Source of the DNA: Cynocephalus volans
Lineage: Eukaryota; Chordata; Mammalia; Dermoptera; Cynocephalidae
NCBI RefSeq assembly: GCF_027409185.1
Contig: NC_084472.1
Coordinates: forward strand, 46,363,427-46,427,426
Direction of reading: 5' to 3'
Length of the DNA stretch: 64,000 bases
How positions within the stretch are numbered: the stretch's first letter is position 1; each line of letters begins with the position of its first letter. Below the pieces are notes generated by a model. That model saw only the letters and a program-made list of their open reading frames with translations, was not told the origin of the DNA and did not search any database. The translations under genes were made by a program, and so were the position numbers. Of the stretch, positions 1 to 11,529 are shown in pieces.

Positions 1-936
1 GCATTAATGAGACACCTGCTATGTGGTCAAACCTGTACAAGAGGGAATGGCTAGGAGTAGTATCTACACTGTATGGAGTCCTATGTCCTAGTCACCTCTT
101 CATTCTTAGAAATGCCTACCTGTAGTCAGCACTCAGAAATGTTCTTTGAATGAAAGAAAGCCTTGATATCACGAGTGTGCAAACTTTGGGACATATTTCT
201 CTGTCTAGCCAATTTTATTACCATGCTTGTCAAAAAAATTTAAGCCACCTGGTTGGCGGTGCCATATTCATTGAGGACCAAGTAAGTGCCAAGCTTTATT
301 GTATTGGGAGAACATAAAAGAATAAACAACAACAAAAACAAAAGAACAAAATTCCAGCCTTAAGCTTGTGGTCTAGTGGTAGAGACAGATAAGTAAACAA
401 AAGTAAGTATGTTGTTCCTTCAAATTCTCCTCATCTTGTGGCCTGACACTCAGTTTTGCTGTTCTTGAGCATTACTTGAGCTGTGCCCTTAGAATCAGGC
501 TCTATAAATATATGTGGGCTAAGCCCTCAGAGTCTGTGGGAACTTGGAAACGAATTGATATGTTGAATCCAGTCTAGGGTATCAGTCCATGGTGAGAATT
601 CTTTCTAGACCCTCTTGTGGCCTAGAATTTGTTTTTAATGATAAGAACATTCTAAGAATTTGCTGAGCTAGAATTAAGAATGTAGCTTATATTGGATTTC
701 AAAACCTGTAATTTACTCATGGTTATATGACTCTAAGAGGGGAGAAGGGATTATAACATGTATTTTGCCCCTAACTTACTTGATCACTGAATCTTCTTTT
801 TGCCAGGGAACATCTTGGAACATTGAGAAACACTATTCCTTATGGCTCTCAAAACTATTATATTTGTATTTTTTACCGGCACAATTTATTGAAGTAATGA
901 TTTCCCCGTGTACACATAATAGAGTGCTTTGTTTGA
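1..936. other. Unassigned intergenic sequence
   Basis: AT-rich intergenic DNA. I see no open frame with coding character, no recognised repeat end and no RNA gene here. Confidence 0.5.
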
Positions 937-945
937 CCTAAACTG

Positions 946-1056
946 GCTTTTTTTTTTTTTTTTTTTTTTTTTGGTGACCAGCTGGTCCAGCGAGCTGAAC
1001 CTTTGACCTTGGTGTTCTCAGCACCATGCTCTCCCGAGTGAGCTAACCGGCCATCC
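946..1056 (-). mobile_element. tRNA-Ile-derived SINE (t-SINE/CYN-like monomer)
   Basis: A T-run at the left (the A-tail of a minus-strand copy) is followed by the reverse complement of a tRNA-like body ending in a GGCCGGTTAGCTC-like 5' end. It is flanked by the duplication CCTAAACTG at 937-945 and 1057-1065. The body resembles tRNA-Ile, as in colugo t-SINEs. It carries internal pol III box remnants. Confidence 0.85.
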
Positions 1057-1139
1057 CCTAAACTGACCTTCAGTTGTCAAGAATACATAGATACCTGCTT
1101 ATTTTTTTAGATTTTTTTAGATTTTTAAAGAAATGCCCT

Positions 1140-1510
1140 TTCCAGCTCTCAAAAGTGGTTTAGGCTATAACATCCCATGACATTAAATGTTCTCTGAAAG
1201 CATGAATTTAATAATTTTATATTATTCCATTCTATAGATGTAGTATCATTTGTACGTTTTCCTATTTGGGGCATTGACATTGTTTTGTTATAAATAATAC
1301 TATCATGAATATTCTTGTGCATAAATCTTTGTATCCCTGAGTATTTCCTTCCTTGAATTTGATTTCTGTGAGTGTCAAACATCTGATTCATCTGATTATT
1401 TTTTTAGACTCTGGGTAGGAATCGCCACTTGTTTTCATGCTAATTTACACTCTTAGCAGCAGCATAGGAGTGGCCTGTTTTTGCTGCTCCATCAATAGAT
1501 GATATATATG
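1140..1510 (-). mobile_element. Old L1 fragment (ORF2 end/3' region), minus strand
   Basis: Phrases such as 'attattccattctatagatg' and 'catgaatattcttgtgcata' are typical of the reverse complement of old mammalian L1 sequence near the ORF2 3' end. It is heavily decayed, and the boundaries are approximate. Confidence 0.5.
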
Positions 1511-2139
1511 GAATATCGTCTATTCCATATCTAAGTATATGGAATACTTTTTACTTAAAGAGGTAAAAATCCTTCCTGCTTCAGTGGCAGATGTACAGTG
1601 AAGGTACCTTTGTCCTCACAAAGGTATAAATTTATAGTGAAATGTACTGGTTCTGTCCTTACTGATTGATGGATTTTTCAGGTAATGAATGAGTCAGTAC
1701 TTCTCTTATAAGGAAAACCTAAAAAGGAAATGCTGGTAATGCTTTGAATGTTCTCTTTTGGCACGATAAGAATAGAGTTGGGGGGTGGGGGGGGGTAACA
1801 GTGCAAAATTCTTTTCTTCCATAGTAGGAAGTATACAATGTCTAAAACTGAAAAATAAATAGCACTTTAAGCATATTACGATTTTAAAAAGCAGGGAGAG
1901 GTGGGGAGGGAATACCGGATGAATAGTTTAGAGTGGAGGAAGGGGTCCTTAGTGGAAGGGCAAGGGGTGTGAGGAGAGATGGTTAGGGGACTTCTATTTT
2001 TTATAAGCCTGCCTAATAGTATAGTACTATTTGATATTTTTAACTATTTTTGTGTGTGTATTCATTTAGTTCAAAATTATGTTAAAAACACACAGATAAG
2101 TTGCTGCTCTAAGTAATCATATCAATTGTTTGTCTCCAA
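1511..2139. other. Unassigned intergenic sequence
   Basis: Contains a G-run near 1777-1793 and purine-rich patches. Nothing is recognised as a gene or a repeat end. Confidence 0.45.
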
Positions 2140-2745
2140 TTGGGTACTGCAGGTAGTTGACAATTCCTCTCAAGCCTTTGTAATATTCCAATCCATTCTC
2201 CATACTGCAAAGTGATTCTTTTTTTTTTTTCTTTTCAGAATGCAAATCTGAGCCTCACACTCTTCCTGCATGAAACTTTTTAATGGTCTTGCCTTACCTG
2301 CCTTTCCAACCTAATCTTACTCCAAGGTATTACCCATTTTCGCAGTCCCAGGCACATGAACCTTCTTTCAGTCCTTTGTCAGGGCTTTTTGTGATCACAA
2401 AGGCTTGCATGGCTTGCTCCCTCAGCTTGGAATGCTCTTTCTCTGTTTCCCAGGTTAACCCTCTCTGGCCCATCAGATCACAGCTCTGCAGTGGCAGCCT
2501 CATGGAAACCTTCCTTGACCTCCCTGCTAGGTGGCATATTAGTTTCATAGCACCTGCATTACCCCTTCCTTAATTAAGTGCTTGTCACTTAATATTTTCA
2601 CTTTGCTTCTGTGAGAATTTGATGTTTTTTCCCACTAGCATTGTAAGTTTCAGAAGAGCAGAGCTGTATCTGATTTTGTTTCCCTTTGTGCCTAGCTCAG
2701 TGCCTGGAACATATTAGACACTCAATAAATAGTGTTAACTGGCTC
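2140..2745 (+). mobile_element. L2 LINE 3' end
   Basis: Matches the L2 3' region in order: a pyrimidine-rich decayed C-terminal coding part ('cttggaatgctctt'), 'gaaaccttccttgacc', then 'gcctagctcagtgcctggaacat' and 'actcaataaatagtgtt'. It ends near 2740. Old and non-functional. The open frame at 2283-2573 is a by-product of L2 coding composition. Confidence 0.85.
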
Positions 2746-3051
2746 AATTTTTCTTGCCATCCTGTTATTCTATTAATGTATATTCCCTTATTCTCCTAGG
2801 GATTGTTCTTGGTTAATATTAAAAACAGTCAAAATGCCCACCCCTAATCTCTGAACTAAAACTGAGGAGAAGGAGAATGGTTGCCTGTGACTTTAATAGC
2901 TTGAATCCTTTTTATAAAGACTAATTTTAAAGTGTTAGCTTGTTGTTCTAAGATATGCCATCAGAAACCTAGAGCCAGGGAAAGTATTGGAAAAAAAGAT
3001 TTTCTCTGCCTGAGAAATTGGGATGTTGGCTTTTGCTATGTACAGATATAG
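2746..3051. other. Unassigned intergenic sequence
   Basis: Short unique-looking stretch between the L2 and the MaLR element, with no recognised signal. Confidence 0.45.
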
Positions 3052-3056
3052 GGTAC

Positions 3057-3468
3057 TGATGGAGTTTGGATGTATTGTCTCCTCCAAAACTCATTTGGAA
3101 ATTTGATCCCCAATGTGGCAGTGTTGGAAACTGACTGAGTCATGAGGTTGGATCCCTCATGAATGGATTAATGCTCTCCCTGGGGGAGGGGTGATTAATG
3201 AGTGAGTTCTCACTCTATTAGTTCCTGTGAGAGCTGGTTGTTTAAAAGACCCTGGTATCTCCTCTCTCTCCCTCTCTCTTGCTTCCTCTCGCCACGTGGT
3301 CTGCTTGTACCCACCAGCTGCCTGCCACTTTCTGCCATGAGTAGAAACAGCCGGAGGCCTGTGCCAGATGCACCTGTCCCAGAATCATAAGCCAAATAAA
3401 CCTCTGTTCTTTATAAATTACCCAGTCTCAGGTAGTTCTATTATAGCAATACAAAATGGACTAATACA
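3057..3468 (+). repeat. 5' LTR of the MaLR element
   Basis: 412 bp, TG...CA ends, with an AATAAA polyadenylation signal near 3397. Pairs with the LTR at 4747-5155. Confidence 0.9.
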
Positions 3469-4746
3469 GAAAATTGGTACCGAAGAATTGTGGATGCAGC
3501 TTTGGAACTGGGTAATGGGCAAAGGTTGGAGGAATTTGGAGGACTTAGAAGACAAAAAGATGAGAGAATGTTTGGAATGTCTTAGAGATTGGTTAAATGG
3601 TTGTGACCAGAATGCTGATAGAAATGTGCACAGTAAAGACCATGTGGATGATGAGGTCTTGGACAGAAATGAGGAACTTATTGGGAATTGGACAAAAGAT
3701 CACCTTTGCTATACCATAGCAAGGAAATTGGCTGCATTGTGTCTGTGCCCTTGAACTTTGTGGAAGGTGGGACTTAACAGTTGTGAACCAGAATGTTTGG
3801 CAGAAGTCTGGAAGGGTGCCCATCCCATCAAAGACCTCTGGCCTAGAAGGACTGAGTTGTCCCGGAGGACAGACCTGGGGTGCAACTGCCCTCGGAAATC
3901 AGCTCCCAGCATCCCAGCTGCTTTCGCTGGAGCAGCCCCAAGTGTGGTTCATGCAGCAGCTCTGGAGAGTAGAAACCTGAAACCTCGGTGGCATCCAAGT
4001 TGCGTAAAGTCTGCAGGCCGGCAGGACATGAGAGCAGTGGAGGTGTGGCAGCCTCCACCCAGATTCCAGAGGATGTATGGAAAAGCCTGGGGGCCCGGGC
4101 AGAGACCTGCTGCAGGGGTGGAGCCACCGCAGAGGCCATCTACTAGAGCAGTGCTGAGCAGAAGAGTGGGATCAGAGCTCCACAGAGAGCCCCCACCAGG
4201 GAAATGTCTAGTAAAGCCAAGGCAGTGGGGCTGCTGCCAGGACCCCAGAACTGGAGGGTCAGTGGTAATGTGCAATGCAGGCCCGGAAAAGCTGCAGGCA
4301 CCAGTGCAGCCCACTGGGCTGCACCTGGCAGAGCTGTGGGAGTGAGGCTGCCTAATGCTTTGGGGGCACAGATGACCCATTATGTCCAAAATGTAGGACT
4401 TGGAGTCAAAGAAGGTTATTTTGGAACTTTAAGATTAATTGTCTGTCCTGCTGGGTTTCGGATTTGTTTGGAGCCTGTTTCTCCTCTCTTCTGGTCTATT
4501 CCTCCCTTTTGGAATGGGAACGTGTACCCAATGTCTGCTTCACCATTTTATCTTGGAAGTAGATAAATTTGTTTTTTTTGCAGGTTCACAGCTGAAAGGA
4601 CTTTTGCTTTTGGTCTCAGATGAGACTTTGGACTTTGGCCTTTCAAGTTGGTGCTGGAACAAGCTAAGACTTTTGGGACTGTTGGGATGGAATGATTGTA
4701 TTTTGTATGTGAGAGGGGCATGGGTTTTGGGGGGCCAAGGGTGGAA
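3469..4746 (+). pseudogene. MaLR internal region (decayed gag-like, non-coding)
   Basis: Starts with a primer-binding-site-like 'ttggtaccgaag' right after the 5' LTR. It continues with 'tggaactgggtaatgggcaa', as in MST/THE1 internal sequences, and ends with a purine-rich tract before the 3' LTR. Open frames at about 3368-3754 and 3758-4345 are fragments without recognisable domains. There is no reverse transcriptase, integrase or envelope sequence. Confidence 0.8.
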
Positions 4747-5155
4747 TGATGGAGTTTGGATGTATTGTCTCCTCCAAAACTCATGTGAAAATTTAATCCC
4801 CAATGTGGCAGTGTTGGAAACTGATTGAGTCAGGGAGGTGGATTCATATAAATGGATTAATCCTCTCCCTGGGGGAGGGGGGATTAATGAGTGAGAGCTT
4901 GCTCTGTTAGTTCCCACAAGAGCTGGTTGTTTAAAGGACCCTGGTATCTCCTCTCTCTGCTTCTCTCTTGCTTCCTCGTTGTGTGATCTGCTTGTACCCA
5001 CTAGCTGCCTGCCGCTTTCTGTCATGAGTAGAAGCAGCCTGAGGCCCGTGCCAGATGCAGCTGTCCCCAGAATCATAAGCCAAATAAACCTCTGTTCTTT
5101 ATAAATTACCCCGTCTCAGGTATTTCTGTTATTGCAACACAAATGGACTAATACA
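4747..5155 (+). repeat. 3' LTR of the MaLR element
   Basis: 409 bp partner of the 5' LTR, again TG...CA with AATAAA near 5087. Followed directly by the duplicated GGTAC. Confidence 0.9.
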
Positions 5156-5160
5156 GGTAC

Positions 5161-6245
5161 AAAGGTAAGAAAAAAGGAGGGAAGAAGGTTGAGCCCCATA
5201 CAGGGTAGAACAATAGCGGGAAAACCTGAGGAACACAAATTCAATTTTATCGTGGCTGCCTTGCTCTGTTCCTCCCAAACTTTCTTTGAAATCTGCTAGA
5301 CACACATGATTTGAGGACCCCTCCCTAAGCTTGCACACCACCAAACCAGAACAAGTTCTGAATCCCATGACTGGGTTGACCAGGGGGAAAAGAGACAGCC
5401 GGAGTGAGAAGGTGAGACAATCCCAAAACTAATCCAATTCACAGGAGCTGGAGTCAGAGGTGAGTGACCATGAGAACCTAAGTCTCCAGAAATTTTCAGA
5501 AAATTATGAGGAGAGCATTGAACTTTACATAACTGGTAGAATGGGGGTGGGGGATTTGAGCCAATTTCATGAATATCTTAAAGGGCAGGGTAACTCCAAC
5601 TGACATCTGGACACATATTTGTGTCCTTGACAGACATATTCCAAAGGTTAAAAAGCTGTCATACCCAGGATAATAAGGAAGTGGCAGAGGAGGGGTGCCT
5701 AAGTTTATCCAAAATAAAAAATATTTCTTCCCCTAAATAAAGCTAGCTGAGAAACACTGCTGCTCAGATGTCAGCATGCTAATTATAATGCTAATTATAC
5801 ACTCAGCAGACATGACAGGTACAAAGTTAAAATCACCCACGAAAAAGTAAAAGGGGAAAGGTGAGGGATCAAGTTTTCCATAGAAATTCCACATAAATCA
5901 AGTTTTCTATGTAAGTTCCCCTTTAACTGCCAGAAATTGTTCAGGCAGCTTCACGTAGAGCTAAGCAACATTTAGTTCAGTGCCACCAAATGAAACCAAG
6001 GTTGTTTGGTCTAGATTGTTTTCTGCATTGTTGTGGCTTCCAGAGATCATAGGCTTGTCTGAATGAGACCACAACCATATCTCTTTCACACATTCTGGAC
6101 TGGAGATGACCTTGTAGGAGTACTCATGTCTGGGTCAGCAACCCAAATGCTGATTCTAACTGGCTTACAAAGGGCTTTGCCGTGGAATAGATTTTCATAC
6201 AGCTAGCAGATACTAAAACACGATGGATTTCTTTCTCCACATGCC
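5161..6245. other. Unassigned intergenic sequence
   Basis: No recognised gene. Short direct repeats such as 'atcaagttttc(c/t)at' near 5870 and 5897 and 'gctaattata' near 5778 and 5790 are visible. An old repeat may be present but I cannot name it. Confidence 0.4.
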
Positions 6246-6249
6246 TATG

Positions 6250-6272
6250 CTGGGAAGCAGTATAGCCTAGTG
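6250..6272 (-). mobile_element. MIR fragment, left part (continues at 11148)
   Basis: 'ggaagcagtatagcctagtg' is the start of a reverse-complement MIR. The rest of the same MIR resumes at 11148 after the hAT insertion, so the two parts form one ancient SINE. Confidence 0.7.
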
Positions 6273-6574
6273 CAGTGGTCTTCAAGCTAGGGTATTTTTA
6301 CCCCTGGGGAAATGCAAACGCTTTTCTAAGGGTACACAGGCATGCTTTTATATGAAATATTTCCTAAAATTTATCTTCCTGAGAACTAGTGTAGTCAAAA
6401 GTGTCTTACTGGTATGATTGTGCAATGGTCTAGGCCAAAAAACTTCTGGGATTCCAAATATTGGTATTGATGTTGAAAAAAATGAATGATTAGGTAACAA
6501 ATTCTTTCACAAGTTAGGTAGTTTCCAGTTTGTTGTTTTGAACAAAATTGAAGGAAGATCTAATCTTTCCAATG

Positions 6575-7012
6575 ATAGATTTTAAAACAGCTTTATGAGA
6601 TATAATTCACAAACCATACAATTTGATGGGTTTTCATGTATTCACACAGTTGTGCAACCATTACCACTATCAATTTTAGAATATTTTTTATTATCCCTAA
6701 AGAAACCTCATACTCTTTGGCAGTCAGTCACTCCCACTCCCCCGCAATCTGCCAAACCCCCTAGCCCTTGGTAACCATTAATCTGCTTTCTGTCTCTATA
6801 GATTTGCCTATTCTGGACATTTCATATACAGGAAATCATAATATTTGGTCCTTTGTAACATATGGCTTTTTTCATTTAGCATAATGTTTTCAAAATGTAT
6901 CTATGTTGTATCAGTATTTTATCCCTTTCTATGGCCAAATAATATGAGTATTCTGTTGTATGGCTATAACACATTTTATTTATCCATTAATCAGTTAATC
7001 CAATGATCATTA
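6575..7012 (-). mobile_element. L1M 3' end, minus strand
   Basis: 'aacagctttatgagatataattcacaaacca' through 'tgtgcaaccattaccactatcaattttag' is the reverse complement of an old L1 3' UTR, followed by the ORF2 end. Nested in the hAT element. It directly abuts a plus-strand L1. Confidence 0.8.
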
Positions 7013-7160
7013 AAAATATTTTCTACAAAATACCTATATCAGGAATGAAAAAGGAGATATTGCTACAGATCTTATAAACAATATGATAAGTGAGGACACT
7101 ATAAATAATTCTAATTTCAGATAAAATTACTAAAACAACTTTCTTAACAAACACAATTTG

Positions 7161-7247
7161 GGGCTGGCCAGTTGGTTAGAGAATGGTGTTGATAACACCA
7201 AGGTCCCTGTTACCAGCCAGCCACCAAAAGTAAAAAAAAATTTTTAA
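7161..7247 (+). mobile_element. tRNA-Ile-derived SINE monomer (shortened)
   Basis: 'ggggctggccagttggttagag' through 'accagccagccacc' plus an A-rich tail. The tRNA-like body has lost a few segments. Inserted in the old L1, between similar 'acacaat' flanks. Confidence 0.8.
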
Positions 7248-8966
7248 AATACACGACCCCCCCACACACAATCTGCCAGAACTGACACAAGAAAAAAATT
7301 AGGACTATTCGGATTTTCTGTGTATTAAAGAAATTGAATTTGTGATTAAAAACCTTACCAAAAAAAAAAAAAAAAAAAAAAAATCTCCAGGCCCAGATTA
7401 GTGAATCATTCTAAACAGTTAAGAAAGAAATACACATTTCTTCCATAAACACTTCCAGAAAGTAGAAAAAGAGGGAAATTTCCCAACTCATTTTATGAGG
7501 TCAGCATAACCTTGATGCCAAAACTTAAGGACATTAAAAGAAAGGAAAATTACATGTTAATCTCTCTCATAAAACCCTAAAGAAAATAATTAGCTGGTTG
7601 AATCTAGTGACATATAAAAAGAATAAGACATTTTCACTGTAGAGTTAATTCCAGGAATGCAAGGTTTGTTTAGCATTTGAAAAGCAATGTTATTCACCAC
7701 ATTAACAAAATAAATGGGAAAAAGGTGGTAAGATGATCTCCATAGGTACAAAACATTTTTTGATAAAATTGAATATTCATTTATGATAACAACTCTTAAC
7801 ATATTAAGAATAGGATGGAATACTCTTAATCTGATAAATAATATCTGCAAAAAATTACAGTAAATATTATGCTTCGTAATAAAATATGGACAGCTTTCCC
7901 TCTGGGATGAGAAACATAGGATGTTCACTCAGTAGCACTTCTATACTATATTGCTTTGAAGGTCTTATAAGGGTATGAGAATTAGGAAGAAATAAAACTG
8001 TCACTGTAAGCAGGTGATATGATTATGCTCATAGAAAATCCAAAATAATAAGCAGATAAACTGTTAGGATTAATAAGTGAATTTAGCAAGGTTGCTGAAT
8101 TCTCAGTCAATTTTATTCCTATATCCCAACAAAAAACAAATTGAAATTTTTTAAATGATACCATTTTCAGGAGCATCAAAACAATCAAAAACCAAGGAAT
8201 AAATCAAATCAAAGACATGCAAAAAGCCTCTCCACTGAAGACTACAAAACATTGAGATACATTAAAGAAAACTCAAATTGATGGAAAGGTGTACAGTACC
8301 ATGTTAATAAATTTGAAAGATTTAGTAATGGAAAGATGCCATTTATCCCTAAATTCATCTGTAGTTTCAATGCAATTCAATCAAAATCTCAGCAGGTTTT
8401 TATGTGGATATGTATATAAGGGAATTGAGAAGCTGTTTCTAAAGTTTATATGGGCATGCAAAGGAACAAGAATAGCCAGGACAATCTTGATAGAAGAACA
8501 AAATTAGAAGACTTACACTACTAAGTATCCAGACTTATTGTAAACTGCAATCACTGCAATGTAATATTGTTCCAAGGACAAATAGACCAATGGAGTAGAA
8601 TAGAGTCCAGAAAACCTCCCCACATGTATATTGTCACTTTATGAAAAATATGAAATGTCTGTGCAATGGGGAAAGGATTGCCTTTTCAGAAAATGAAGGG
8701 TCAATTGGATAACATAATGAAAAATAATTACTTTTATTCTTACCTTAAACAATATGCAAAAGTCAATTCCCAGTGGATTTTACATATGAATGTGAAGATA
8801 ACATAGAATAGCTTCTTGATTGGGGTAGGCAAAAATTTCTAAAACAGAACACAAACACTAAAAATAAAGGAAAAGATGGCTGAATTAGACATTAAAATTA
8901 GGAACTTCTAAAGAGATACTGTCAATAGAGTGAAAAAGTAAGACACAGAGTGGTAGAGCATATTTT

Positions 8967-9080
8967 TAAGGGTGGGGTTTTTTTGGGGTTTTTTTTTGGC
9001 AGCTGGCAGATATGGGGATCCAAACCCATGACCTTGGCGTTTTAAGGCAGTGCTCTAACCAACTGAATTAACTGGCCAGC
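8967..9080 (-). mobile_element. tRNA-Ile-derived SINE monomer
   Basis: T-rich left end, then the reverse tRNA-like body to 'ttaactggccagc'. Flanked by TGGTAGAG(C/G)ATATTT at 8951-8966 and 9081-9096, a target duplication with one or two substitutions. Confidence 0.88.
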
Positions 9081-9135
9081 TGGTAGAGGATATTTATAAA
9101 TACCTGTAGCCGATAAAGGATTTGGATCTAGAATT

Positions 9136-9647
9136 CTGTAGTACTTATCTATTACTGCACAACAAATTACCCCAAAACATAGTGACCTCATAGTCTTGGT
9201 AGGTCAGACATCTGGGCACAACTTAGCTGGGTGCTTCTGGCTTGAGATCTCTCATGAGGTTGTAATTAAGCTGCCAGCTGGGGCTGTGGGCTCATCTGAA
9301 AACTCAGCTTAGGGGGTCTTTCAAGCTTTCTTATTTAGTTATTTGTAGACCTCGGTCCCTTGCCACATGGGCCTCTCCACAGGGCTGCCTCATGACATGG
9401 CATCTGGTTTCCCCCAGGTCAAGCAGTCCATGAGAAAATGAGCACCCAGCACAGAAGCCATAGTCTTTTTATAAAATGTAACCTTGAAAGTGACATCGCA
9501 TTACTTCTGTTATATTCTGTTCATTAGAAGTGAATCAGTAAGTTCAATCCACACTCAAGGGAAAGGGATTACACAAGGTAATGAACACCAGGAGGCAGGG
9601 TTATTGGGGAGCCATATTAGAGGCTGCCTACCACAAGGATTCATAAA
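9136..9647 (-). mobile_element. MLT1-type MaLR solo LTR, minus strand
   Basis: Starts 'tagtacttatctattactgcacaacaaattacccc' and ends 'gaggctgcctaccaca', the reverse complement of an MLT1 LTR. It sits inside L1 ORF2 sequence, which resumes after it. Confidence 0.75.
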
Positions 9648-9849
9648 GAACTTTTAAAAGTCTTGATCTAGGTACGGGTTATATAGGTGTGTTTTCTGTG
9701 TGAAAGAGCATTAAGCTGTTCAGTTGCGATTTGGGTGCTTTTCTGTATATAGGTCATACACCAATGAAGACTTAGGAACATTTGTGATAGAAAAAATTCC
9801 AGACAAAATTCTAAAGATTCTTATCTTCTGGTTATTCAGTCAAGCACTC

Positions 9850-10372
9850 ATCTAGGTACTGCTGTGAATGGATTTTGCAGATATAATTAAAGGCCCAAGT
9901 CGGTTGACTTAAAATTATCCAGATAGTCCTAACTTAGTCAGGAGAGTCCTTTAAAAGCAGAAAATTATTTCTGGCTGTTAGTAGGAGAGTAAGTCAGATT
10001 TGAAGCATGAGCAGGATTTGACTATTCATTGCTAGCTCTGAAGATGGAGGGGGCCACATTCAAGGACCTATGAGTGGCCTCTAGGAGCTGAGAGTGGTGC
10101 CCAGCCAACAACCAGCTAGAAAACAGGGACCTCAGTCTTACAACTGCAAGGAACTTAATTTTGCCAACAATCCAAATGAAATGCCTTCTTCTCAGGGCCT
10201 CCAGATAAGAACCCAGCTCATCTAAAACTTTAATTTTGGACTTGTGAGACTGTAAGCAGAACACTCACTTCTGATCTACAGAATAGTGAGATAATAAATG
10301 GGCATTGTTGGAAGTCACTAGTTGTGTGGTAATTTGTTATGCAGCAATAGAAAACTAATGCAATAACTAATG
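9850..10372 (+). mobile_element. MLT1-type MaLR solo LTR, plus strand
   Basis: 'ttgcagatataattaaaggcccaag' through 'ctgtaagcagaa' and the end 'gtaatttgttatgcagcaatag...actaatgca' match an MLT1 LTR. There is no internal region, so it is a solo LTR. Confidence 0.78.
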
Positions 10373-11147
10373 TTTAGCACAACTTGGGCATAGTTGAATG
10401 AACTGGGTAGCATTATTAGAAAATTATTTTCATCCCCATCTACTTATTTATAGAACAAGATTTTCAGTGCTCATGTCTATAAAAATGAAAACTAGAGATT
10501 GTATGGATGTTGAACCTGATCTTGTTTTAGCAATAAATAATATTTACCAATGCATATAGAACTAATTGTTAAAAAAAGACATCTATTTCATTTAAGAAAT
10601 GCATTTCCAATAAAATTTAATGTTTTATATTTGTGATTTGTAACTAGGCTATTTTGATCAGTTATGACTAATTAGAATTTTAATGGTAGGTCAATCCAGA
10701 AGAAACTTTTTAACCCCTGACCCTTGAGGTCACAAGAAATTTTTTAAAATTCCATATATACATATTTTCTTGCAGAGAAATATGATAGGGTGATCAATGA
10801 AAGATGTTCAAGCATAAGAGGAAGTAAGGGGAAGTAGAATGGAAAAACTAAGGAGAAAAAGGAATGATGAAAAGTTTCTCTTTTTAAACATGAGCTTGTT
10901 TATGTATTGCTCAAATGAATGATGGTGTGTTTCAAATTGCTGTGGTGTTTAGAGTCCATTGGTTGGTTAAAAAGAGGGATATAACAGTTTTATTCTGAAA
11001 TGCCACTATTTACAATATGCAGGAAATTGCAACTTTTGCAACAACTATGATTTATGATGAAAAATATAGACTGTCACCTTTAAGATGTGGTCTACATTTT
11101 TGAAATTCTTTTAGAGGGTATATGAGTAAAAAAGTTTGAGGGCCACT

Positions 11148-11358
11148 GGTATAATAGATGAGAGCACAGACTGAAACAAGGTTACAGTGAGGTGTTGGAT
11201 AAATTACTTCATCTCTCTATGCATCAACTTCCTCATCTGTAAATCTAGGATGGTAATAGTATTCTTATGAATAAACTGTTAGGAAGATAAAATGATTTAA
11301 CACATGTAAAACACTTTGAACAGAAAGTGGTATATACAGATCTAGACATTATCATTAT
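11148..11358 (-). mobile_element. MIR, right part (continues from 6250-6272)
   Basis: 'agatgagagcacagactg', 'gataaattacttcatctctctatgcatcaacttcctcatctgtaaa' and 'aaagtggtatatac' follow the reverse MIR consensus. It continues the fragment left of the hAT element. Confidence 0.8.
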
Positions 11359-11525
11359 TCAACCTCAAATTGGAGCCTGGGGTGTTCCCTCAGCACTCAG
11401 ATGAGTTTTTAACTCCCATGGTGTTTTGGAAACTGCCCTCAGAGTGTTTCAGCAGTCCAGAGGGTGGGACAGGAAGTGCATACAACCCCCCAGCTTGGGA
11501 AGGTAAGGCCAGGGCACATGGTTTT
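11359..11525. other. Unassigned intergenic sequence
   Basis: Short stretch with no recognised element. Confidence 0.4.
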
Positions 11526-11529
11526 TGAC

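Larger units (their letters stand above)
3057..5155 (+). mobile_element. Complete MaLR (MST-type) endogenous retroviral element with two LTRs
   Basis: A 2.1 kb element bounded by two similar LTRs in direct orientation and by the perfect 5-bp duplication GGTAC (3052-3056 and 5156-5160). The 5' LTR starts TGATGG and ends ATACA. LTR and internal sequence resemble MST/THE1-type ERVL-MaLR elements. By eye the two LTRs are about 88% identical, so the insertion is old. The internal region is only 1.28 kb, normal for non-autonomous MaLRs, which lack pol and env. It is not a functional virus. Confidence 0.93.
7013..9775 (+). mobile_element. Old L1 (ORF2 RT region to 3' end), plus strand, interrupted
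   Basis: Decayed ORF2 sequence. A reverse-transcriptase region ('cccaactcattttatgaggtcagcataacc', 'gataaaattgaatattcat') runs to about 8900. It continues past a SINE (8967-9080) and an MLT1 LTR (9136-9647), ending near 9775 with an L1 3' tail ('acttttctg-tatataggtcatac'-like). Full of stops. No functional protein. Confidence 0.8.
6273..11147 (+). mobile_element. Old hAT-type DNA transposon, interrupted by several younger elements
   Basis: The left end CAGTGGTCTTCAAGCTAGGG and the right end, read in reverse CAGTGGCCCTCAAAC, are matching hAT terminal inverted repeats. The 8 bp on each side (GCCTAGTG and GTATAATA) could be a decayed duplication. Near 10476-10560 a plus-strand frame reads MKTRDCMDVEPDLVLAINNI-like. 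This resembles the end of the hAT dimerisation domain of ZBED/FAM200-type transposases. Own sequence remains only at about 6273-6570 and 10375-11147. The rest is nested L1, SINE and MLT1. Confidence 0.65.

Noticed and set aside
2283..2573. Small open frames in L2 3' ends (also 12095-12379 and 26558-26755)
   Set aside because: They are by-products of the former L2 coding sequence and its pyrimidine-rich composition.
3368..4566. Open frames of up to 195 codons in the MaLR internal region
   Set aside because: They cross the LTR/internal boundary or follow decayed MaLR sequence, and no retroviral domain is recognisable.
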